A DNA stretch of 61,271 bases from Alphaproteobacteria bacterium. GTDB taxonomy: Bacteria > Pseudomonadota > Alphaproteobacteria > GCA-2731375. The DNA is taken from the NCBI GenBank assembly GCA_016776605.1, contig JADHTB010000023.1:1-61271 (forward strand), read 5' to 3'. Both the position numbers and the translations under genes were made by a program. The notes beneath the pieces were generated by a model. It searched no databases. It was not told the origin of the DNA and worked only from the letters and a program-made list of their open reading frames with translations. Positions 7,882 through 16,937 of the stretch are shown one piece after another (the stretch's first letter is position 1; the number at the start of each line of letters is the position of its first letter).

Positions 7882-8676
7882 ATGAGCGATACTGTTCTTT
7901 ACGAAGCCGACGGCGCGATCGCCACCATCACCCTGAACCGCCCGGACCGGCTGAACGCCATGAACAAAGAGTTGATGGCCACCATGGTCGATACCTTGGA
8001 GCGCGTGGCCTCGGATCCAGCCATTCGGGTGCTTATTCTGACCGGCGCAGGCCGGGGCTTTTGCGCCGGCGGGGATCTTGGCGGCATGGCCGACGGTGAA
8101 TTCAAGGAAGCGCTACCCATCGAGAAACGCATCGCCGATTTGCGCCATGCCATGCGCACTTCGCAGCGGCTGCGGGAAAGCGCCTTTATCTCCATCGCCG
8201 CCATCAACGGCGCCTGCGCCGGGGCCGGGCTATCATGGGCCCTGGCCTGCGATCTGCGCTATGCCGCGCAGTCGGCCAAATTCTCCACCGCCTTTTTGAA
8301 TGCGGGCCTGTCCGGTGATTTCGGCGGCACCTTTACCCTGACCCAGATTGTCGGCACCGCCAAGGCGCGGGAGTTGTATCTGCTGTCGGAACGTTTCACG
8401 GCGGAGGACGCAGGGCGCCTGGGGCTGGTATCGGAAGTCCTGGCTGATGACGACCTGATGGCCCATGTCCGTGGCAAGGCCCAACAGCTGGCCGGGTCGG
8501 CGCCCATCGCGCTGCGCCGTATCAAGGAGAATTTGAACGACGCCACCCGTTTGAGCATGCCCGAGGCCATGGACCGCGAGGCAGAGCGTCACAGCCATTG
8601 CGGCACTACCGAAGACAACACCGAGGCCGCCAAGGCGTTTCTGGAAAAACGTAAACCGGTGTTCAAGAACCGCTGA
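7882..8676 (+). CDS. Enoyl-CoA hydratase/isomerase family protein
   Basis: A 264-residue crotonase-fold protein. GRGFCAGGDLGGMA forms the first oxyanion-hole region and NGACAGAGLSWALACDLRYA the second. The acidic residues used by classical hydratases are not both obvious: the loop reads FLNAGLSGDFGGTFTLTQ, which has Asp rather than the usual Glu after the second Gly region, so the reaction may be hydration, isomerisation or another CoA reaction. It starts 24 bases after gmhA with a GGGAGG-type ribosome-binding site and could be in the same transcript, although the function is unrelated. Confidence 0.8.
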   Translation: MSDTVLYEADGAIATITLNRPDRLNAMNKELMATMVDTLERVASDPAIRVLILTGAGRGFCAGGDLGGMADGEFKEALPIEKRIADLRHAMRTSQRLRESAFISIAAINGACAGAGLSWALACDLRYAAQSAKFSTAFLNAGLSGDFGGTFTLTQIVGTAKARELYLLSERFTAEDAGRLGLVSEVLADDDLMAHVRGKAQQLAGSAPIALRRIKENLNDATRLSMPEAMDREAERHSHCGTTEDNTEAAKAFLEKRKPVFKNR

Positions 8677-8685
8677 TGAATGGGT

Positions 8686-8725
8686 GAGCGGTCAAATGGA
8701 CCAGAATATCCCGGAACTGCTCTAG
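8686..8725 (-). repeat. Dispersed repeat, CTAGAGCAGTTCCGGGATAT type
   Basis: Read on the minus strand, the first 34 bases match the sequence at 11478-11511 at 30 positions. It lies just after the enoyl-CoA hydratase stop and ahead of hisI. The other copy is inside the 5' coding region of lptD. Confidence 0.7.
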
Positions 8726-8792
8726 CCGGTTGCCAGAGGCGCGGGCAGGCATTATTGAGGGTTTCCGCATCTCCGGTTTAAGAAGTATTGCC

Positions 8793-9296
8793 ATGACAGA
8801 GACAAAATCCACCCCCCCGGGGCCTATGCAATTCATGCCCCGGCAAAGCATCGAACAGGTCGAAGAAGGCTTTGATCTGGCGCCCAAATTTGACGCCGAT
8901 GGTCTAATTCCCGTCGTGACGTCCGATGCCGCCAGCGGCGAGATGCTCATGCACGGCTATATGAATGATGAGGCCCTGCGCCGCACCATCGAAACCGGCG
9001 AGGCGCATTATTACAGCCGCAGCCGGCAGACGCTGTGGCACAAGGGGGCAACCTCGGGCCTGGTGCAGCGGGTCGTGGAAATGCGGATTGACGACGATCA
9101 GGATTCGGTTTGGCTGCGAGTTGACGTCACGGGCGGCGCCTCTTGCCACGTCGGCTATCGCTCCTGCTTTTACCGCTCTATTCCCCTGGGCCCGGCCGGC
9201 AATGGCGCCGCGCCGCGCCTGCAATTCGAAGAAACCGAAAAAGTCTTCGATCCACAGGTGGTTTACGGCGACGCCCCCAATCCGACGAAGTTGTAG
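8793..9296 (+). CDS. hisI: Phosphoribosyl-AMP cyclohydrolase
   Basis: Histidine biosynthesis step three, opening the purine ring of phosphoribosyl-AMP. From the ATG at 8793 it has 167 residues. An in-frame Met at 8730 would add 21 unrelated residues. DADGLIPVV, MHGYMNDEAL, YYSRSRQTLWHKGATSG and the metal-binding CHVGYRSCFY (about residues 118-127) are the family core. The N-terminal 35 or so residues are longer than in minimal HisI proteins. It is a stand-alone HisI, not fused to HisE. No other his gene is near. Confidence 0.92.
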   Translation: MTETKSTPPGPMQFMPRQSIEQVEEGFDLAPKFDADGLIPVVTSDAASGEMLMHGYMNDEALRRTIETGEAHYYSRSRQTLWHKGATSGLVQRVVEMRIDDDQDSVWLRVDVTGGASCHVGYRSCFYRSIPLGPAGNGAAPRLQFEETEKVFDPQVVYGDAPNPTKL

Positions 9297-9299
9297 TCT

Positions 9300-9337
9300 A
9301 TTTTCGAGATTGACCCGGCCACCCGCTCCCCCGGCCC
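9300..9337. repeat. Half-copy of the GC-rich hairpin element
   Basis: ATTTTCGAGATTGACC followed by CCCGCTCCCCCGGCCC repeats the flank and left arm seen at 5192-5231 (TTTTTGAGATTGAAC, CCCGCTCCCCCGTCCC), but the right arm is missing. It lies between the convergent hisI and lptD genes. Confidence 0.55.
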
Positions 9338-9345
9338 CAAATCGT

Positions 9346-11532
9346 CTAACCCAGGTTCCGCAGCAGAAAGCGGAAATTGATCGAGGTTGAGGGTTCCACG
9401 TCGCGGTCACGGGTAAAATTCCGTTTAACCGTGAGGCTAAAGCCTATGCATTCGTCCAAATATTGCAGACCGGCGCCAGCCCTAACCTGATTGCCACCGT
9501 TCTTCAGGTCACGGCGGCTTTCCATCGTGGCGATCCAACGCGGGTCGATCTCCCAGCGCAGATAATTGTATATTTCCTCCCGCGCCTCGAATTGATCAGA
9601 GAGCTGTTCCTGGTCCAAGGCAACATAGTTTGTGTCGAAACGCAGATTCTTGGGACCAATGGAAAAATAGATTTCGTTGCGGCGCAGGGCTAACGTGTCG
9701 CGGTCCAGACGAAGTCGGTTGGTCAGGTCAAAAAACGCCGAGGGCGCGACGGTCAAGGCCATGACATAGTCTGATCGATGGTCATCCAACCCGGATTGTT
9801 GGGCAAAGGTATCATCATTTTTGACACGAAAGACCTGGCCTGCCGTCAGGCTGGTATAGCCGCCCGAAGCGCCATAGGCTGACGCTTTCAGGCCCAGATT
9901 GGCGCGCGGTCCGCTTTCAACCCGGTCATGGCCGGGGAAGCGGTTCAGGCTGAAAAGATTGGTTTCGTCAAATTCCAGGCTGCGGCTGTCTTCATTGGGA
10001 AGCTCCTTTGGATTGCCGCCATAGGGGGTGAGGATCACCTGTGCGACCGGTTCAATGACCTGACGCACGCTGCCTTCACGACGGACAAAGGGAAAGCGCC
10101 AATCCAAGGCGACCGTGGGGCGCAGGCGCGTCTGCAGGTTGTTGCTGGCCGCGCTTCCGGTATCGCCGGCGGCGGTATAACCGTTCAACCAATAAAGATC
10201 CAGCCCCAGGCCGGTGGTCAGCGTGTAGATATCGCCGGCCGGGGCGACATAGGGGAATTTCCAGCTGCCATCGGCACTGAGGCGCCGGCTGTCGTAGCTT
10301 TCCCGGCGATAGAGTGAAACCGCGGAAGCATCGAAATAGAGCCGGCCCGGCAGGCGTTCGGGTTGCAGGGTCACGGAATAGTCCAGCAGCGGCGCTACAT
10401 AGGGCGTCGTGCCCGGGTCGTCATCCACGTTCAGGCCTTGGAAAGTATAGGTCGAAGCCGACATGTACTGCCGGCCGCGAAAGCCCTCCGCAAACAGATT
10501 TGAGGTCAGGACGTCATCGTTCCTGAAACCATAGCGGCTGAGATAGGTATCATCGGTGGCCCTGTCCAGATTGAAACCCCAGCGCCAGGTGTCATCAACA
10601 TCAAACCGGCCCGAGGCATCGACATGACCGCGAAATTCCTTCTTGTCCAGGCGGCCATTGTTGCTGTCGCGCTTGTCCGTATGGGTCAGGCTGGCTGTCC
10701 CGGCATAGCCGCCCTTGGCGGTCAAGGCGCGGTATTCGCTGGTCAGAACGACGCCTTCTTCCGTGGTGAAGATCGGTGCGAATGTGAGGTCCCGGTCCTG
10801 TTCGATGGCCCAGAAATAGGGCGCCTGGATGGTCGTGCCCAGATCCGATGTCGTGCCGAACTCCGGCGGCAGAAAGCCGCTCTTGCGCCGGACCGATGGA
10901 TCGGCATGGCGGAAATACGGGGTATAGGCAATAGGCACGCCATATACTTCCAGCATCGCGTCGCGGTATTCAATCTCGTGGGCGCGGCGGTGATAGATCA
11001 CCCGGGCCGCCTTCAACTGCCACAAGGGCGCCCGGTCCGGGTTTTCGCGGCATATTTCACAAGGCGAATAAACCGCCTTGGCCAATTCCAGCCGATCAGC
11101 GCCATAGCGCCGAGCCCCGTTGGCGGCGAAGCGGGATTTATCGGTCAGCAGTATCTGTATGCTTTCAATGAAACCATCGGTCAGATCTTCCGATAACTGC
11201 AGATGTTCGGCAAAAATAACCTCGCCGGTAGGCTCCATCAGGGTCAGATTGCCCGATGCGGTAACCACGCCGTCGCGTTGATTATAGCTGACGCTGTCGG
11301 CCAACAGGACACGGTCGTCGCTGCTGATCTCTACATTGCCCTTGGCGGTGACCTGGCCCAACTCGCTATCGTGGATTATCTGATCCGCCGACAACAGAAA
11401 CGGATGTCCGCCCGCCTCTTGCGCCAGGGCCGGGCCCATCATGGAACACAGCATGAATGCCAGGAGCGATATGCCGCCTAGAGCAGTCCCGAGATATTCT
11501 GAACCATTTGATGGCGCCCATAGGCCCTTCAA
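9346..11532 (-). CDS. lptD: LPS-assembly outer-membrane protein LptD
   Basis: A 728-residue protein with an N-terminal signal peptide (hydrophobic run LGGISLLAFMLC, cleavage after PALA), an OstA/LptA-like domain (LSADQIIHDSELGQVTAKGN, about residues 46-65) and a long LptD barrel containing SPCEICRENPDRAPLW, one of the conserved cysteine regions, and YTPYFRHADP. It inserts LPS into the outer leaflet with LptE. The start is a TTG at 11532 with GGAGG nine bases upstream, two bases after the lptG stop. The internal ATG near codon 27 would leave too short a signal peptide. Codons for residues 5-18 are made of a dispersed repeat (11478-11519). Confidence 0.9.
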   Translation of the reverse strand: MKGLWAPSNGSEYLGTALGGISLLAFMLCSMMGPALAQEAGGHPFLLSADQIIHDSELGQVTAKGNVEISSDDRVLLADSVSYNQRDGVVTASGNLTLMEPTGEVIFAEHLQLSEDLTDGFIESIQILLTDKSRFAANGARRYGADRLELAKAVYSPCEICRENPDRAPLWQLKAARVIYHRRAHEIEYRDAMLEVYGVPIAYTPYFRHADPSVRRKSGFLPPEFGTTSDLGTTIQAPYFWAIEQDRDLTFAPIFTTEEGVVLTSEYRALTAKGGYAGTASLTHTDKRDSNNGRLDKKEFRGHVDASGRFDVDDTWRWGFNLDRATDDTYLSRYGFRNDDVLTSNLFAEGFRGRQYMSASTYTFQGLNVDDDPGTTPYVAPLLDYSVTLQPERLPGRLYFDASAVSLYRRESYDSRRLSADGSWKFPYVAPAGDIYTLTTGLGLDLYWLNGYTAAGDTGSAASNNLQTRLRPTVALDWRFPFVRREGSVRQVIEPVAQVILTPYGGNPKELPNEDSRSLEFDETNLFSLNRFPGHDRVESGPRANLGLKASAYGASGGYTSLTAGQVFRVKNDDTFAQQSGLDDHRSDYVMALTVAPSAFFDLTNRLRLDRDTLALRRNEIYFSIGPKNLRFDTNYVALDQEQLSDQFEAREEIYNYLRWEIDPRWIATMESRRDLKNGGNQVRAGAGLQYLDECIGFSLTVKRNFTRDRDVEPSTSINFRFLLRNLG
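11478..11519 (+). repeat. Dispersed repeat copy inside the lptD signal-peptide codons
   Basis: CTAGAGCAGTCCCGAGATAT and the bases after it match the minus-strand reading of 8686-8725 (30 of the first 34 positions). It is read antisense by lptD. Confidence 0.7.
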
Positions 11533-11533
11533 G

Positions 11534-12628
11534 CTATCCGTCCTCCAGGTGCAGCAGCAGGGACAGGCCCAATAGGGCGCAAACCCCCGCGGGCGTCCAG
11601 GCGGCCAAGATTACAGGCAGATTGCCGGCAATACCAAAGGCGTGCACGACGTCCGTGACAAAATACAGCACGAAGCCGGTCAACACGCCCGCACCCAGCA
11701 AGATCCCCGTGTGACCGCGCCGCGTCAGGCGCAGGGAAAAGGTCGCGGCCAGCAGGATCATGGCCGCCAGCAACAACGGCGTGGACAAAATAATGTGCCA
11801 GTGCAGGCGATGTCTGGTGGCGGAAAACCCAGCCGTCTCCAGCGTCCGGATAAAACCCGGCAGGGACCAGAAGGACAGGGTCTGGGGCGAGGCGAAACCT
11901 TCCTGTATCTGGGCCAGGGTCAGCGTGGTCTTGATTTCATATTCTTCCAACCGCACCGCCGCCTCCAGGGGTTGGGTTAACAGGGCATCGGTCAGGCGCC
12001 ACCGGCCATCCAGCAACATGGCCTTTTTGGCATCGATGCGGCCGACGAACTCGTCCGTTCCCTTGTAGAGAAAAACGATAACGTCCTTTAACTCCGTGCC
12101 GGCGGAGGTGACATGCCGGGCATGGATCACCGATTGGCCAAATTCGTCCGCCTGGCGCAGCCATAGACCGGTGGCGGAAACCGCCAACAGGCTTTGCCGG
12201 CCCTCTAAATAACGCCCCTCCAACTGTTCATATCGCGCCGACATCAAGGCGGATAGGGGATTGAACAGGGTCACCATGACGCCGCCCAGCAGCAGGGCTA
12301 TAACCAGGGCGGGGGCCAGAAACTGCCAGACCGAGACGCCGGCCGCGCGGGCCGCGATCAATTCGTGGCTTCGGGTCAGGCGCGAAAAGGTCACGATGGC
12401 GCCGAACAGAGTGGCCACCGGCAGCACTTTCTGGGCCAGGTTGGGCACGTTCAAGGCCGCCATGCCCAGGACCAGGCCAAAGCCCGCGTCCTCTTTCCCG
12501 GCGGCGCGGCGCAACAGTTCGACCACATCGATTAGAAAGATCAGCGCCATCAGGACGGCCATGACAAAGCCGATACCCAGTAAAAACTGCCGGCCCAGAT
12601 ACAGGGAAAATGTGGGCGATAGGCGCAT
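11534..12628 (-). CDS. lptG: LPS export permease LptG
   Basis: An inner-membrane YjgP/YjgQ-family permease of 364 residues from the ATG at 12628, with membrane helices at both ends and a periplasmic beta-jellyroll between (for example LLAVSATGLWLRQADEFG). The start overlaps the lptF stop by one base (TAATG), showing translational coupling; the longer open frame upstream runs inside lptF. With LptF and the ATPase LptB it extracts LPS from the inner membrane. The HLEDG C-terminus ends two bases before the lptD start, so lptF-lptG-lptD is one operon. Confidence 0.9.
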   Translation of the reverse strand: MRLSPTFSLYLGRQFLLGIGFVMAVLMALIFLIDVVELLRRAAGKEDAGFGLVLGMAALNVPNLAQKVLPVATLFGAIVTFSRLTRSHELIAARAAGVSVWQFLAPALVIALLLGGVMVTLFNPLSALMSARYEQLEGRYLEGRQSLLAVSATGLWLRQADEFGQSVIHARHVTSAGTELKDVIVFLYKGTDEFVGRIDAKKAMLLDGRWRLTDALLTQPLEAAVRLEEYEIKTTLTLAQIQEGFASPQTLSFWSLPGFIRTLETAGFSATRHRLHWHIILSTPLLLAAMILLAATFSLRLTRRGHTGILLGAGVLTGFVLYFVTDVVHAFGIAGNLPVILAAWTPAGVCALLGLSLLLHLEDG

Positions 12629-13824
12629 TAGATGATTGGCCCCTGATATTCGGCATATTCGCCTGCGTCGGGGCGCGGCCAGGCCGGGCGCCGCCGCCGC
12701 CAGATCCGCCCCCGCACTAAGGCGTAAATACAGATGGCCATGACCAGCAATACATTCAGATACAGCAGCGGGATCAAGGCCGGGAGCTTGGCCGACAGTC
12801 CCACCAGGGCCAGGCCCATGGCCCGGGTCAGCCCAACACAGAGCACCGCCACGAAAACCCGCCAACGCCGCCCGCGCCGGCTGAAATCACCCGCCAGCAC
12901 CGCCGCCAGGGCAATCAGGACAAAGGCGATACTATAGAGGGGTGACGCCAAACGGTCGTGCCCTTCCACCCGCATGCGGGTTACGTTGGCCTGATCGGTG
13001 GCATTGTCCCCCGGCCAGAACAATTCGTGTAAATAGCGCTCTCCCGGTTTTAACCAGCGGTCGCCGTCCCGTTGCACGAACTGGCTCAAATCAAGGGCAT
13101 AACGTTTAAATTGCAACAAGGACAATTGCCCGGCGGCATGGTCGATCTGCTGCCGGTTGCCGTTGACCATGATAAACCGGGGCCCGGCCGCGGTGCGGAC
13201 CATGACGCCCTTTTCCGCGATCATGGTCACCGGGCGCTGCTTGTCGCGGCTATCGTGCACCAGAATGCCCAGCATCTCACCGCCCGACTGCCGGGCCCGG
13301 ATATAGACGGTCAGGCTATCGCCAATGGTGTTGAATGTGCCTTCCTGCAACAGCACATAGGAAAAATTGGTCCGCAGGGAGTTGGTCATCTCCTTAAAGG
13401 CGCGTTGACCTGTGGGCATCAAGTACAAGGACAGGAAATAGCCGAACAGAGTGACGGCGACGGCCACGACCAGGGCCGGTTTGGCCAGGGCGAAATTGCC
13501 CAGACCCGAGGCCCGCATGACGACGATTTCGCTATCCCCATCCAGGCTGTGATAGACGTACAGCACCGCCGCGAACAGAGCGATGGGCAGGATGATCGTC
13601 AATACGTTGGGCAGGATCAGCAGGGTCAGCTGGGCAAAATACGAGGCGGACAGGCCTCTATTGATGATCAGGTCAACAAAACGCAAGGATTGCGTCAACC
13701 AAATCACGCTCGTCAACGACAACAGAAAAAAAACAAAGGGGCCGGCCAGTTGCCGAAGGATATATCGTTGCAGTCTTTGCACGGGGGAATCATACAGCGC
13801 CGTGTGGCGAAAGAACAGATTCAA
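12628..13824 (-). CDS. lptF: LPS export permease LptF
   Basis: A 398-residue YjgP/YjgQ permease, first gene of the lptF-lptG-lptD operon. The N-terminus YILRQLAGPFVFFLLSLTSVIWL is the first helix. A cluster of helices follows, then the periplasmic domain (TVYIRARQSGGEMLGI) and three C-terminal helices. LDGDSEIVVMRASGLG is the conserved cytoplasmic coupling-helix loop that contacts LptB. The promoter must lie in the 138-base divergent gap shared with pepA. Confidence 0.9.
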   Translation of the reverse strand: MNLFFRHTALYDSPVQRLQRYILRQLAGPFVFFLLSLTSVIWLTQSLRFVDLIINRGLSASYFAQLTLLILPNVLTIILPIALFAAVLYVYHSLDGDSEIVVMRASGLGNFALAKPALVVAVAVTLFGYFLSLYLMPTGQRAFKEMTNSLRTNFSYVLLQEGTFNTIGDSLTVYIRARQSGGEMLGILVHDSRDKQRPVTMIAEKGVMVRTAAGPRFIMVNGNRQQIDHAAGQLSLLQFKRYALDLSQFVQRDGDRWLKPGERYLHELFWPGDNATDQANVTRMRVEGHDRLASPLYSIAFVLIALAAVLAGDFSRRGRRWRVFVAVLCVGLTRAMGLALVGLSAKLPALIPLLYLNVLLVMAICIYALVRGRIWRRRRPAWPRPDAGEYAEYQGPII

Positions 13825-13962
13825 GACAACCTAATCGCAGATACTGGACCATATATTACGCAATTATCCAGGCCCCGCTTGCGCTGATGCCGATCAGCCC
13901 TAAGATACGCCTTGGTCTATTTCCAAATCGCGGCGCATTGCCCAGACAATCAGGGGACGTTC

Positions 13963-15459
13963 ATGAGAATCACCATCGACGAACAAAAATTGCCAAAATC
14001 CGGCGCACTGGTCGTCGCCGCCCTAAAGGGCGGCAAATTGCTGGATACCGCCAAGCAATTGGACAAGGCCAGCAAAGGCGCGATCAGCAAGGCGATCAAG
14101 GCGTCCCGCTTTGACGGTGGCAAAAGCCAATGGCTGGATATTCTGGCCCCCGCCGGCATCGGCGCCGACCGGATATTGCTGGGTGGACTGGGAGAGGCCA
14201 AGGATCTTAAGTCGAAAGCAGTGGAAGATTTCGGCGGCGCGGCCCTGCAACACCTGGTCAAATGCGGCCTGAAGACCATTGCCATCGCCTGCGATCCCAT
14301 TCCAGGCGCCAAGGGTGATCCGGCCGTGAATGCGGCCAGCTTGGCCTATGGCGCCCGGCTGGCCAGCTATCGCTTCGATAAATACCGCACGACATTGAAA
14401 CCGAATGAGAAACCCAGCGTGACCGCCGTCTCGGTACTGGCGCAGACCCCAGCCGCGGCACGCCGCCACTTTAAGGCATTGGACGCGATCGCCGACGGCG
14501 TCTTTATGACCCGCGATCTGGTCAGCGAGCCGGCCAACGTGCTGTATCCCGACAGCATGGCACAGCAATGCAAGGGCCTGAGCAAACTGGGCGTCAAGGT
14601 CGAGGTGTTGAACGAGGCCCGGATGGAAAAGCTGGGCATGGGCGCCCTGTTGGGCGTCGGCCAGGGCAGCCGGCGGGAAAGCCGCATGGTGGTGATGCGC
14701 TGGCAAGGGGCCGGCGCCAGAACCAAACCGGTGGCCTTCGTGGGCAAGGGCGTGACCTTTGATACCGGTGGCATCTCTCTCAAACCCGGACCGGGCATGG
14801 AAATGATGAAGTGGGATATGGGCGGCGCCGGCACCGTCATCGGCCTGATGAAGGCCCTGGCCGGACGCAAAGCCAAGGTCAACGCCATCGGTGTGGTCGG
14901 CCTGGTGGAAAATATGCCCGACGGTAACGCGCAACGGCCTGGCGACATTGTCACCTCCATGTCCGGCCAGACCATCGAAATCCTGAACACCGACGCGGAA
15001 GGCCGCCTGGTCCTGGCCGATGCCCTTTGGTACACCCAGGACCGTTTCAAGCCGCAATTCATGGTCAATCTGGCGACCCTGACGGGCGCCATGGTCATTG
15101 CCCTGGGACATGAAAATGCCGGCCTGTTTTCCAACAACGACGAACTGGCCCAGCGCTTGTTCGAGGCCGGCGGGGAAGTGGATGAAGGCGTCTGGCGGAT
15201 GCCGCTATCGGATGCCTATGACAAAATGATCAACTGCGCCATCGCCGATATGAAAAACATCGGCGGCCGCGACGCAGGCTCGATCACCGCGGCGCAGTTT
15301 CTGCAACGCTACGTCAACAAGGTGCCCTGGGCCCACCTTGACATCGCCGGCGTGGCCTGGGCCGACAAGGGCAAGCCCACCGTGCCCAAGGGCGGCACCG
15401 GCTGGGGCGTCCGTCTGCTGGACCGGCTGGTAGCCAACCACTACGAAGGCGGCAAATAA
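13963..15459 (+). CDS. pepA: Leucyl (cytosol) aminopeptidase
   Basis: An M17 family aminopeptidase of 498 residues from the ATG at 13963 (the 17 upstream codons are not family-like). GKGVTFDTGGISLKP carries the catalytic Lys and the first metal-binding Asp; NTDAEGRLVLADAL is the family signature with the Asp/Glu metal ligands and the Arg. It removes N-terminal amino acids in the cytoplasm using two divalent metals. The downstream holC starts 10 bases after the stop. pepA-holC is a conserved pair in alphaproteobacteria, often near lptF on the other strand as here. Confidence 0.95.
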   Translation: MRITIDEQKLPKSGALVVAALKGGKLLDTAKQLDKASKGAISKAIKASRFDGGKSQWLDILAPAGIGADRILLGGLGEAKDLKSKAVEDFGGAALQHLVKCGLKTIAIACDPIPGAKGDPAVNAASLAYGARLASYRFDKYRTTLKPNEKPSVTAVSVLAQTPAAARRHFKALDAIADGVFMTRDLVSEPANVLYPDSMAQQCKGLSKLGVKVEVLNEARMEKLGMGALLGVGQGSRRESRMVVMRWQGAGARTKPVAFVGKGVTFDTGGISLKPGPGMEMMKWDMGGAGTVIGLMKALAGRKAKVNAIGVVGLVENMPDGNAQRPGDIVTSMSGQTIEILNTDAEGRLVLADALWYTQDRFKPQFMVNLATLTGAMVIALGHENAGLFSNNDELAQRLFEAGGEVDEGVWRMPLSDAYDKMINCAIADMKNIGGRDAGSITAAQFLQRYVNKVPWAHLDIAGVAWADKGKPTVPKGGTGWGVRLLDRLVANHYEGGK

Positions 15460-15469
15460 ACCTACCGCC

Positions 15470-15919
15470 ATGACCGAGGTTGGCTTCTACCATTTGCTGC
15501 ACTGGCCGTTGGAGCGCGCCTTGCCAAAGCTGTTGGAAAAGGCTTTGGAGCGGGGCCACCGGGCCATTGTCCTGGCCGGGTCGCCGGAACGGGTCGAGGA
15601 TTTGAACAACGTCCTATGGACTTATGATGACCAATCCTGGCTGCCCCATGGCAGCAGTGGCGACGGCCCGGCACAGGAGCAGCCGATTTTTCTGACAGTG
15701 GCGGATGAAAATCCCAACGGCGCCGATGTTCTGGTCGCCGTCGATGGCCGCGCACCGGCCATGCCGGGTGGTTTTGCCAGGATTATCGACATGTTCGACG
15801 GCCGCGACGAAACAATGGTCGCCGCCGCCCGGCAACGCTGGCGCGGCTATCTGGATCAAGGTTTCGAGCTGACCTACTGGCAGCAGACCGAGACTGGCGG
15901 CTGGGACAAGAAAACATAA
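15470..15919 (+). CDS. holC: DNA polymerase III subunit chi
   Basis: A 149-residue protein with the HolC pattern: GFYHLLHWPLERALPKLLEKAL at the N-terminus (conserved FYHL start), GHRAIVLAGSPERVEDLNN, then LWTYDDQSWLPHG and the PIFLT strand typical of the fold. It links the clamp loader to single-stranded DNA-binding protein in the replisome. It is translated from an operon with pepA. The residues match the family over the full length, with no truncation. Confidence 0.9.
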   Translation: MTEVGFYHLLHWPLERALPKLLEKALERGHRAIVLAGSPERVEDLNNVLWTYDDQSWLPHGSSGDGPAQEQPIFLTVADENPNGADVLVAVDGRAPAMPGGFARIIDMFDGRDETMVAAARQRWRGYLDQGFELTYWQQTETGGWDKKT

Positions 15920-15935
15920 TAAAAAGGGCAAGCGA

Positions 15936-16805
15936 ATGAGTGGAAGATTGGATGGCAAGGTCGCCGTGATCACGGGTGGGGCCAGCGGTATGGGGCAGGC
16001 CACGGTCTACCGCTTTCTGGCGGAAGGGGCAAAGGTTGTGATCGGTGATCTGAATGCCGAAACCGGTGCCGCGACCATGGCCGCCATCGCAGAACAGGGG
16101 GCAGCCGAGCGCGCCGCTTTTCTGGTCACGAATGTGGCGGAGGAGACGGATATTGAGGCTCTGGTGGCCCGCGCCACCGAGCAATTCGGGCGCCTGGATT
16201 GCATCTACAACAATGCCGGCATCGGCGGTGCCGTTGGCCCGATTACGGACACCCGGGTCGAGGAATGGGATTTCACCTTCAATGTGCTGGTACGGAGCGT
16301 TTTTCTGGGCATCAAGCATGCGGCGCGGGTCATGCAGCGCCAGGGCCAGGGCGGCAGCATCATTTCCACCTCTTCCATCGCCGGCCTGAACGGCGGCGGC
16401 GGGCCGCATGCCTATTCCGCCGCCAAGGCGGCGGTGGCCAATCTGACCCGCGCGGTGTCAGGCGAAATGGCCCATCACCGCATCCGCGTCAACGCCATCG
16501 CGCCGGGGGTAATCACCACGCCGCTGTTTCATTCGGGCCGGGCCGAAAAATTTGAAAGCATCGCGAAACAAGCCGTACCCTGGCCACGGCTGGGCACCGG
16601 CGATGACATCGCGGCAATGGCGGTATTCCTGGCGTCGGATGAATCTGAATATGTCTCTGGCCAGAACATGGTGGTCGACGGTGGCCTGTCCGCGGGCGGC
16701 CCGAACCTATGGGGCAACGGACCCGATAGCCCGATGTTGCGCAAGTCCGGCGTTACCCATGGCAGCACCGGCATCGCCAATGAAATCCGCGATGTTGAAG
16801 GTTAG
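15936..16805 (+). CDS. Short-chain dehydrogenase/reductase
   Basis: A 289-residue classical SDR. TGGASGMG (about residues 14-21) is the cofactor loop. An Asp at the end of beta-2 (VIGDLNAE) predicts NAD(H) preference. NNAG, the catalytic Ser in STSSIAG and YSAAKAAV supply the active site, and the C-terminus has the SGQNMVVDGG motif. The substrate is unknown. An AAAAGGG ribosome-binding site precedes the start. Its stop TAG starts TAGAGCAATTTTTT, another palindrome half-site. Confidence 0.85.
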   Translation: MSGRLDGKVAVITGGASGMGQATVYRFLAEGAKVVIGDLNAETGAATMAAIAEQGAAERAAFLVTNVAEETDIEALVARATEQFGRLDCIYNNAGIGGAVGPITDTRVEEWDFTFNVLVRSVFLGIKHAARVMQRQGQGGSIISTSSIAGLNGGGGPHAYSAAKAAVANLTRAVSGEMAHHRIRVNAIAPGVITTPLFHSGRAEKFESIAKQAVPWPRLGTGDDIAAMAVFLASDESEYVSGQNMVVDGGLSAGGPNLWGNGPDSPMLRKSGVTHGSTGIANEIRDVEG

Positions 16806-16833
16806 AGCAATTTTTTAAGCTCTGTGCGCACCA

Positions 16834-16937
16834 CTAGAGCAATTTTGAATTAATGAGAATCGCGAAGCGATTCTAAGTGATTGGAAAAATTGCTCTAATT
16901 CTAAATATCTGAGTATTTTCAGAATGAAAATGCTCTA
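16834..16937. repeat. Palindromic TAGAGCAATTTT element between convergent genes
   Basis: TAGAGCAATTTT (16835-16846) pairs perfectly with AAAATTGCTCTA (16886-16897); inside it AGAATCGC (16856-16863) pairs with GCGATTCT (16867-16874). A second piece, ATTCTAAATATCTGAGTATT to GAAAATGCTCTA, extends to 16937 and supplies the stop codon of the protease at 16935. The core is related to the element at 20843-20920. It could terminate both converging transcripts. Confidence 0.75.
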
